Source of the DNA: Rhodococcus maanshanensis NBRC 100610
GTDB lineage: Bacteria > Actinomycetota > Actinomycetes > Mycobacteriales > Mycobacteriaceae
Direction: 5' to 3'
NCBI RefSeq assembly: GCF_001894865.1
Contig: NZ_BCXA01000012.1
Coordinates: 124,001-188,000, forward strand
Length of the DNA: 64,000 nucleotides
Below, one piece after another: positions 58,152 through 64,000 of this stretch. Positions within the stretch are counted from its first letter, which is position 1, and each line of letters starts with the position of its first letter. Both the position numbers and the translations under genes were made by a program. The notes below the pieces were generated by a model. That model ran no database searches and was not told where the DNA came from. It saw only the letters and a program-made list of their open reading frames with translations.

Positions 58152-59624
58152 GTGACTATCACCGAAACCACTCCGAACCTCACCGCTTCGCCGGGTTCGA
58201 CCACTCCTGTCGCAGGGCAGGCATGGACGGCCCGCCTCTGGGGGATCCTCGCGGTGCTGTGCGTCGTGATGTTCCTCGATGGGCTCGACGTCTCGATGGT
58301 GGGCGTCGCGCTGCCCTCGATCGGCACCGAACTCGGCCTCGACACCACCTCGCTGCAGTGGATCATCAACGGCTACGTGCTCGGCTTCGGCGGCCTGCTG
58401 TTGCTCGGTGGGCGCACAGCCGACCTGCTCGGCAGGCGCAACGTCTTCCTGGTGGCGCTGGCTGTCTTCGCCGTCGCCTCGCTGGTCGGCGGGCTCGTCG
58501 ACAACGGCACCCTGCTCATCGTGACCCGCTTCGTGAAGGGCCTCGCCGCGGCCTTCACCGCGCCGACCGCGATGTCGATCCTGACCACCACCTTCAAGGA
58601 GGGGCCTGCCCGCAACCGGGCGCTGTCGATCTTCTCCGTGTTCGGTGCCAGCGGCTACTCGTCGGGGCTGATCCTCGGCGGGCTGCTCACCAGCGCCGGA
58701 TGGCGGTGGACGTTCCTGATGCCGGTGCCGTTCGCGGTCGCGACCCTCGTCGCCGCCGTCGTCCTCATCCCGCGGGACCGGCCGGCCGACACCGGCGGGC
58801 ACGACATCGTGGGTGCGGTCACCCTGGTCGCGGGCATGATGCTCGCCGTCTACACCGTGGTCTCCGCGCCTGCGCGCGGCTGGGCGGACCCGCTCACGCT
58901 CGGGCTCTTCGCGCTCGCGGCGGTACTGCTGGCCTCGTTCGTCTTGGTGGAGAAGCGAATTGCGCATCCGCTGGTCCGGCTGAGCATCCTCAGGGTGGGC
59001 GCGATCGTGCGGGCCAACCTGAGCATCATCGCGCTCTTCGGTTCCTACCTGAGCTTCCAGTTTATGGTGACGATCTTCCTGCAGTCCGGGCTCGGCTGGT
59101 CGCCGCTGAAGATGGCGATGGCGTTGCTCCCGGCCGGACTGATCGTCGCCTTCGGCTCGCCGTTCGTCGGACGTCTCGTCGACCGGTTCGGTACGCCGCG
59201 GATGATCATCGCCGCGCTCGGCTCGCTGAGCCTTGGCTACCTGTGGTTCCTGTTCGTCGGCAGCGACCAGCCGACGTACGCGGTGGCCATCCTGCCCAGC
59301 GTGATCCTGCTCGGCTTCGGTTTCACGTTCGGCTTCACCTCGATCATGGCCCAGGCCACCTCGGGCGTCGACGACTCCGAGCAGGGCCTGGCCTCGGGTC
59401 TGGTCCAGACCTCGATGCAGGTCGGCGCGGCGCTGGTGCTCGCACTGACCACGGCGCTGGTCACCGCGGGGTCGCACACCGGAGCGGGCACCGCGAGCTT
59501 CGATCAGTTCCGCCCCGGCCTGATCCTGGTCACGGGTGTGGCGCTGCTCGGGCTGGCGATCACCGTCTGGCCGCTGATCCGCGGGCGCAGGTATTCGGCC
59601 GTGCCGGAGGCGAGCCGGGCCTGA
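58152..59624 (+). CDS. DHA2-family MFS exporter
   Basis: 490 residues from GTG 58152. TM1 has FLDGLDVSMVGVALPSIGTELGLDTTSLQWIINGYVLGFGGLLLLGG, followed by motif A GRTADLLGRRNVF and WRWTFLMPVPFAVATLVAAVVLIP. The layout is that of the 14-TM EmrB/QacA group. A short loop (GSHTGAGTASFDQFRPG) precedes the last span. It is controlled by the divergent MarR protein. The third DHA2 exporter in the window (with those at 2115 and 50327); they are only distantly alike. Confidence 0.9.
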   Translation: MTITETTPNLTASPGSTTPVAGQAWTARLWGILAVLCVVMFLDGLDVSMVGVALPSIGTELGLDTTSLQWIINGYVLGFGGLLLLGGRTADLLGRRNVFLVALAVFAVASLVGGLVDNGTLLIVTRFVKGLAAAFTAPTAMSILTTTFKEGPARNRALSIFSVFGASGYSSGLILGGLLTSAGWRWTFLMPVPFAVATLVAAVVLIPRDRPADTGGHDIVGAVTLVAGMMLAVYTVVSAPARGWADPLTLGLFALAAVLLASFVLVEKRIAHPLVRLSILRVGAIVRANLSIIALFGSYLSFQFMVTIFLQSGLGWSPLKMAMALLPAGLIVAFGSPFVGRLVDRFGTPRMIIAALGSLSLGYLWFLFVGSDQPTYAVAILPSVILLGFGFTFGFTSIMAQATSGVDDSEQGLASGLVQTSMQVGAALVLALTTALVTAGSHTGAGTASFDQFRPGLILVTGVALLGLAITVWPLIRGRRYSAVPEASRA

Positions 59625-59646
59625 CCGGGCACACCGACCGCGAGGC

Positions 59647-59679
59647 AGCACGGCACCGGGATAACCTCGGTGCCGTGCT
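59647..59679 (+). promoter_or_regulatory. 12-bp inverted repeat enclosing -10 and start codon
   Basis: AGCACGGCACCG (59647-59658) and its exact complement CGGTGCCGTGCT (59668-59679) flank GGATAACCT. The -10-like TAACCT (59662-59667) lies in the loop and the GTG start (59675) in the right arm. It could be an operator over a leaderless promoter, or an RNA hairpin if transcribed from the exporter. Confidence 0.6.
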
Positions 59680-60439
59680 GCATGACGAGGGTGGGACCGG
59701 TCGGCCGATTCTGTTGCTCCACGGACTGATGGGCAGCGCCAGGACCTGGCGCAGGCACGTGCCGTGGCTCCGCGAGTACGGGCACGTCTACACCTTCGAC
59801 GCGGCCGGGCACGGCAGGCCGGCGCCGGCCGAACTGACCACCGCGGCGTTCGTCGAGGACCTCGCCGCAGCGCTGACGCCGATCACCGAGCCGATGGTGG
59901 TGATCGGACACTCGATGGGCGGGCTGCACGCCTGGTGCTTCGCCGCCGCGTACCCCGATCGCGTCAGCGCGCTCGTCGTCGAGGACATGGCGCCCGACTT
60001 CCAGGGGCGCACCGCGCGCGACTGGGCCGAGATGATCGGGTCATGGCCGCAGCCGTTCCGCGACCGCGAGCACATGATCGAGTTCTTCGGACCCGTTGCG
60101 GCGCAGTACTTCATGGACTCCTTCGAGGAGCGGTCCGACGGCTTCCATCTGCACGGCGAGGTGCCGGTGTGGCGGGACATCTCCGAGGAGTGGGGGACCC
60201 GCGACTTCTGGGCGCAGTGGTCGGCGGTCCGGGCGCCCGCCCTGCTGCTGGAGGGCGAGTTCACCATCACCCCGGCCGGGCAGATGCGCGCAATGGCCGA
60301 CACGGCAAGGGAATCCGCGACGCGGTACGAATTGGTCGCGGGTGCCGGTCACCTGGTGCACGACGACCGGCCGGTCGAGTATCGCGCCGCGGTGGAGGCG
60401 TTCCTGGGTGAGTTGCCCGCTCACGCCTCCGGCCGATGA
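59675..60439 (+). CDS. Alpha/beta-fold hydrolase
   Basis: 254 residues from GTG 59675. HG motif ILLLHGLMGSARTW, nucleophile Ser in VVIGHSMGGLHAW (about 93), catalytic Asp probably in LLEGEFTITPA or nearby, and His in GAGHLVHDDRP (about 232). A typical cytosolic ester or C-C hydrolase; the substrate is unknown. It lies 50 bases after the exporter but has its own promoter signature within a perfect inverted repeat. Its 3' end overlaps the convergent AfsR-type gene by 19 bases. Confidence 0.86.
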   Translation: MLHDEGGTGRPILLLHGLMGSARTWRRHVPWLREYGHVYTFDAAGHGRPAPAELTTAAFVEDLAAALTPITEPMVVIGHSMGGLHAWCFAAAYPDRVSALVVEDMAPDFQGRTARDWAEMIGSWPQPFRDREHMIEFFGPVAAQYFMDSFEERSDGFHLHGEVPVWRDISEEWGTRDFWAQWSAVRAPALLLEGEFTITPAGQMRAMADTARESATRYELVAGAGHLVHDDRPVEYRAAVEAFLGELPAHASGR

Positions 60440-63400
60440 TCGGGGCTCCCCGGCGGTCCGGGTAGGCCCTGCGCCGCGCCCGCCGCGAACTCGCGCCCGA
60501 AGTCGTCGGCGCCCAGCGCCTGCGTCGCATCGGTCGTGATCCTGTCGACGTCGCCGCGCTCGCCGGACGGTAGGGGTGCGTCGACCGACGCGCGGGCGGC
60601 CGATGCGGCGCCGAGCAGCCGGGCGGCGGTGGCCGGGCGTCCGGCCAGCACGTGGGCCCCTGCGAGGCCCTCCATCGCCAGGGCCACAGCGCGGGGGTCG
60701 CCGAGGCGCAGGGCCTCGGCGTGGCCCTCCGAGTGCAGGGCAAGCGCGTGGTCGGCGTCGCCGCGCAGTTCCGCGACGAACCCGAGCTCGGCCAGCATGA
60801 GCGTGGTGATCGGCCCGAAATCGGTGCGCCTGCCCCAGTCGAGCATCGACAGGAGGCGGGGTTCCGCGTCCTCCAGTCGGCCGGCCCGGCGGTCCGTCAG
60901 GCCAAGCCCGATCTCGGCGGAGACCTCTCCATTGCGGTAACCGTGTTCCAGTGCCATCTGTAGGGACCGTTCGTGGAGCTCCCGAGAGCGGGTGAGATCG
61001 CCGGTCAGGAGCGCGATTCGGGCGAGACCGCACAATCGATCGGTCGCCTCACGCCACAGGCCGAGTTCCTCCGCCGCACGGAACCCGTCGGCGTGTAGGT
61101 CCCGTGCTCGCCCGTAGTCGCCCGCGATTTCCGCGAGGGAGGCGAGCGGGTAGGCGGCCTGTGCCTGACCCCAGCGGTCGCCGAGTTCACCGAAGATCGC
61201 CATGCTCCGCTCGCCATCGCGGGCGGCCGCGGCGAGCCCGTCGGGCCCGGTGCGGAACTGGGCGCGCGTGCACAGGGCGGCGGCCACCGCCCACGGATCG
61301 TCCTCGGTCTGAAGCTGGGTGAGTGCACGCTCCACCAGCTCCCTGCTGCCGTCCATGTCGACCGCCCCGTACCTCGCGTACGCCAGGAACCAGATGGCAC
61401 GGCCGTGGCCAGGGAACTCGACTGCGCCCCGCGTCGGCGAGAGGTCGAGGCCATTGGATGAGTCGGGTGCGTGACGTAGCAGTCGAATGCCACTGTGCCA
61501 GTGGGCCGCTCGAATCGCGATCGGGCCTTCGGGGCTAGCCGTGCTCCGCCGTGCCGCGTCGAGCCAGCGGTCGGCCTCGGTGAATCGGCCGCGCAGCACC
61601 CAGTACCAGGTCAACGCGTCGACCAAGCGCAGCCCGAGATCTGGGTGGTCGAGGACGGCGACGGACAGTGCGCCCCGGAGATTCGCGCTCTCCGCGTCGA
61701 GCCGTGCCAGCCAGGTCCGCTGCGATCCCCGATGCAGATGCGGCCGGGCGGTCTCGGCGAGTGCCGTGTAGTACCGGCAGTGCCGCTCGCGCAGTGCGCC
61801 GAGTTCGCTCGCCTCGCCGAGACGTTCGGCGGCGTAGGCGAGAATCGACTCCAGGAGCCGGTACCTCGGTCCGTCGGCAGAATCGGACACGACTACCAGC
61901 GACCGGTCGACGAGACCGGAGATCAGGTCGAGGACGCCGGCTGCGTCGATGCCGTCACCCGAGCACACCGCTTCCGCGGATTCGAGTGTGCAGCCGTCGG
62001 CGTAGACGGCGAGGCGACGAAGCAGGGTGCGCTCGGCGGTGGTGAGCAGTGAACTGCTCCAGTCGATCATCGCGCGCAGGGTCTGCTGTCGCGGCGGAGC
62101 GTCCAGGTAGCCGGTCGTCAGCAGGCTGAATCGGTCCTCGAGGCGTTCGAGCAGGCGAACGGCGCCGAGCACCCGGATGCGCGGCGCGGCCAGTTCGAGG
62201 GCGAGCGGGATGCCGTCGAGTCGTGTGCAGATCGCGGCCACCGTCGAGGCGTTGTCCGCCGTCAACTCGAAGCCGGGGGCGGATGCCGCGGCGCGGGACA
62301 CGAACAGCTGCACCGCGCTCGATTCGGCCACCGACTCGGGGTCGCCGGGAAGGCTCAAAGGTTCTACGGGCCAGAGGGTTTCGCCTCGAATCGCCAGCGG
62401 CGTCTGGCTGGTGGCGAGGATCCGCAGGCCGGGCGCGGCGGCCAGCAGGTGCCCGGCGACCAGACCCACCGCGGCCGCCAGGTGCTCGCAGTTGTCGATC
62501 ACCAGTAGCATGCTCCTGGTCCGTAGGGCCTCGGTCAGGCGCGCAAGCGGATCGGTGGGTTCCGGTGCGGTAACGGCACGAGTCGGGGTGTGCTCGCGGA
62601 TGGCGAGGACCGTCAGCATCGCATCGGCGATCGCCGCGGTGCCCGGTTCGGTCTCGCGTGTCAGCGCGGCCAGTTCCACCAGCCACACGCCGTCCGAGAT
62701 CGAATCCTCCAGCTGCCATGCGGTTTCCATGGCGAGTCGGGTCTTGCCGACGCCGCCGGGGCCGGTGAGCGTCACCAGTCGGGAGCCATCGAGTGCGGCG
62801 CGGATGCCCGCCACCGCCTCCGTTCGCCCGATGAGCTCGGTGACCGGTCTCGGCAGGTTGCCGTGCACCGATGGCCTGCTCGCGCTCGTCGGGCCGAGCG
62901 CGGGGTCCCGGCGGAGGATCGCGCCGTGCAGCGCGACGAGTTCCGGATCGGGGTCGAGGCCGAGATCCTCGGCCAGGATCTCGCGAAGGCACGCGTAGCT
63001 CGCGAGCGCCTCTGCCTGCCTCCCCGCGCGATAGAGCGCCCGCATGTGGGCGCCGCGCAGCCTGTTCCGGTGGGGATGCCGGTCGACCAGGCCGGCCAGC
63101 TCGGCGACGAGCGCCGCATCCTCGCCGGTCGCGAGGCGGGCCTCCGCCTGCTCCTCCAGCGTGGTCAGTCGCCCCTCCTCGAGCCGGGTGGCGGCGGCTC
63201 GGGCGAACGATTCCTCGGCATGTTCGGCGAAGGCAGGACCGCGCCACAGCGCGAGGGCCTGATCGAGCAGCGCGACCCGCGCCGCCGGGTCGGGTTCGGT
63301 TCGCGCCCGGGCTGCCAACCGCTCGAATCGGGTCGCATCCACCGCATCGTCGTCCACCCTGAGCAGGTAACCGGATGTCTGGAACGCGACGAGCTCCCTG

Positions 63401-63642
63401 CCGCCCGGCTCGGCCTGCTCGAATGCGCGGCGCAGCAACGAGATCTTGGTCTGGAGGGTGCTCGGCGCGGTCGGAGGCGGCTCGTCGCCCCACAGTGCCT
63501 CGACCAGTCGATCCACGGAAACCGGCTTGCCCGGATGCACGAGCAAGGCCGCCAGCAGCGCGCGGACCTTGCGCTCGGTGATGGCGATCGGCCGGCCGGG
63601 TGCGGTCTCGGCGCGTAGGGGGCCAAGGACTCCGAACCGCAT
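60421..63642 (-). CDS. AfsR/SARP-type large transcriptional regulator
   Basis: 1073 residues. An OmpR-type DNA-binding domain opens the protein (MRFGVLGPLRAETAPGRPI...RKVRALLAALLVHPGKPVSVDRLVEALWGDEPPPTAPSTLQ). A bacterial transcriptional activator domain follows (about 97-240: LRVDDDAVDATRFERLAARA...LREILAEDLGLDPDPELVALH). An NB-ARC ATPase has P-loop TGPGGVGKTRLA (about 300) and LLVIDNCEHLAAAVG. TPR-like repeats run to the end. Such proteins activate secondary-metabolite or stress genes. The NB-ARC/TPR half resembles the LuxR-type regulator at 25734. It is divergent from the imine-reductase-like gene, with a 153-bp gap. Confidence 0.92.
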   Translation of the reverse strand: MRFGVLGPLRAETAPGRPIAITERKVRALLAALLVHPGKPVSVDRLVEALWGDEPPPTAPSTLQTKISLLRRAFEQAEPGGRELVAFQTSGYLLRVDDDAVDATRFERLAARARTEPDPAARVALLDQALALWRGPAFAEHAEESFARAAATRLEEGRLTTLEEQAEARLATGEDAALVAELAGLVDRHPHRNRLRGAHMRALYRAGRQAEALASYACLREILAEDLGLDPDPELVALHGAILRRDPALGPTSASRPSVHGNLPRPVTELIGRTEAVAGIRAALDGSRLVTLTGPGGVGKTRLAMETAWQLEDSISDGVWLVELAALTRETEPGTAAIADAMLTVLAIREHTPTRAVTAPEPTDPLARLTEALRTRSMLLVIDNCEHLAAAVGLVAGHLLAAAPGLRILATSQTPLAIRGETLWPVEPLSLPGDPESVAESSAVQLFVSRAAASAPGFELTADNASTVAAICTRLDGIPLALELAAPRIRVLGAVRLLERLEDRFSLLTTGYLDAPPRQQTLRAMIDWSSSLLTTAERTLLRRLAVYADGCTLESAEAVCSGDGIDAAGVLDLISGLVDRSLVVVSDSADGPRYRLLESILAYAAERLGEASELGALRERHCRYYTALAETARPHLHRGSQRTWLARLDAESANLRGALSVAVLDHPDLGLRLVDALTWYWVLRGRFTEADRWLDAARRSTASPEGPIAIRAAHWHSGIRLLRHAPDSSNGLDLSPTRGAVEFPGHGRAIWFLAYARYGAVDMDGSRELVERALTQLQTEDDPWAVAAALCTRAQFRTGPDGLAAAARDGERSMAIFGELGDRWGQAQAAYPLASLAEIAGDYGRARDLHADGFRAAEELGLWREATDRLCGLARIALLTGDLTRSRELHERSLQMALEHGYRNGEVSAEIGLGLTDRRAGRLEDAEPRLLSMLDWGRRTDFGPITTLMLAELGFVAELRGDADHALALHSEGHAEALRLGDPRAVALAMEGLAGAHVLAGRPATAARLLGAASAARASVDAPLPSGERGDVDRITTDATQALGADDFGREFAAGAAQGLPGPPGSPDHRPEA

Positions 63643-63795
63643 ACCGACACGGTAGTGCAGGTCACCGACACCGGCGGCGGGGGCGAGTACCGGGTACCGA
63701 CGGCCCGCGCCAGCCGACCACAAGCGATACGCAAGGACGGCCGCGCAGGCTCGGATCCGTCAACAGCACACAGCCGAACGAACGAAGGGCACACG

Positions 63796-64000
63796 ATGAA
63801 CGACAGCGCGCACACCCCGGTCACGGTCATCGGACTCGGACCGATGGGGCAGGCCATGGTCGGCGCATACCTTGACAGGGGGCATCCCGTGACGGTGTGG
63901 AACCGGACGGCGAGCCGAGCCGACGGACTGGTCTCGAGAGGAGCGAAACGAGCGGAGACACCCACCGAGGCCGTGCTGGCGAGCGAGTTGGTGATCCTGA
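63796..64000 (+). CDS. Imine-reductase/6-phosphogluconate-dehydrogenase-like NAD(P)-binding protein, 3' end outside window
   Basis: Only the first 68 residues are visible. VTVIGLGPMGQAMVGAYLDRGHPVTVWNRTASRA is the Rossmann dinucleotide site, with the GLGPMG and VWNRT pair typical of bacterial imine reductases and beta-hydroxyacid dehydrogenase relatives. The NRT ending suggests NADP preference. AGGG lies about 8 bases before ATG 63796. The segment LVSRGAKRAET is coded by a GAGCG-rich repeat-like string. It is divergent from the AfsR-type regulator, which may control it. No catalytic residue is visible yet. Confidence 0.82.
   Translation, partial: MNDSAHTPVTVIGLGPMGQAMVGAYLDRGHPVTVWNRTASRADGLVSRGAKRAETPTEAVLASELVIL
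63931..63959 (+). repeat. GAGCGAAACGAGCGGAG-type string with GTCTC/GAGAC ends
   Basis: GTCTC (63931) and GAGAC (63955) bound a string containing GAGGAGCGAAACGAGCGG. It is similar to the duplicated GAGCGGAGC element at 2041. It lies in frame within the imine-reductase-like gene. Confidence 0.45.

Noticed and set aside
1-64000. CRISPR arrays, tRNA/rRNA genes, insertion sequences, phage attachment sites
   Set aside because: None seen by eye: no regularly spaced repeats of 25-40 bases, no CCA-ended cloverleaf candidates, no transposase or integrase motif in any frame.

Overview
The window is high-GC actinobacterial DNA with many GTG starts, stop/start overlaps (ATGA, GTGA, TGATG) and few intergenic bases. 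Gene content and order point to Mycobacteriales, most likely a Nocardia- or Rhodococcus-like Nocardiaceae: ppa/dacB/Zn-metalloprotease/tilS/hpt, then ftsH-folE-folP-folB-folK-DUF3180, a DUF6779-type gene, a DUF2520 Rossmann protein, panC-panD-coaX, lysS-lsr2 and clpC, in the order known from Mycobacterium tuberculosis (Rv3628 to Rv3596c region). Mycothiol-dependent, MhuD-like and PimC-like proteins fit this. No rRNA, tRNA, CRISPR array, insertion sequence or phage gene was seen.

Layout. 0-4.6 kb: partial uraD, a crotonase-fold protein, a MarR/DHA2-exporter pair and a LexA-like repressor. 4.6-9.4 kb: conserved ppa, dacB, DUF2342 metalloprotease, tilS, hpt. 9.4-20.2 kb: an accessory block bounded by two paralogous amidases. 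Inside it, on the minus strand, lies a tightly coupled unit: a DrrA-like ATPase, a DrrB-like permease and two paralogous membrane Ser/Thr kinases with planctomycete-like features, followed by two small membrane proteins. 20.4-35.7 kb: the ftsH-fol-pan-lysS-lsr2 core. It is interrupted by a large LuxR-type ATPase regulator on the opposite strand, and by a cysteine dioxygenase/rhodanese pair preceded by a Cys-Cys leader peptide with competing stem-loops. 35.7-39.6 kb: secreted lipase, a regulatory gap with a ClgR-like site, clpC and a strong terminator. 39.6-48.1 kb: accessory genes with clear divergent operators (RidA/WYL regulator, TetR/flavin monooxygenase), a CPBP protease, a TetR-HD-P-loop operon and a frameshifted thioesterase.

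48.1-55.0 kb is a cobalt-linked region. It holds a four-gene thiocyanate-hydrolase-like operon (split beta, alpha and gamma subunits plus a P15K-like accessory protein) directly downstream of a CbtB cobalt-transporter gene. A cbtB-cbtA pair follows. Both cbtB leaders carry cobalamin-riboswitch signatures, one canonical and one degenerate. An exporter, an OsmC protein and a FrnE-type DsbA protein sit between. 55-64 kb holds a PimC-like mannosyltransferase, an HSL-family esterase, mhuD, a MarR/DHA2-exporter pair, an alpha/beta hydrolase, an AfsR/SARP-type regulator and the start of an imine-reductase-like gene.

The best candidates for undescribed biology are: the Cys-codon attenuator in front of a cysteine-degrading operon; the tandem DFN-motif membrane kinases translationally coupled to an ABC-2 exporter; and the cobalt enzyme operon that may be under B12-riboswitch control.
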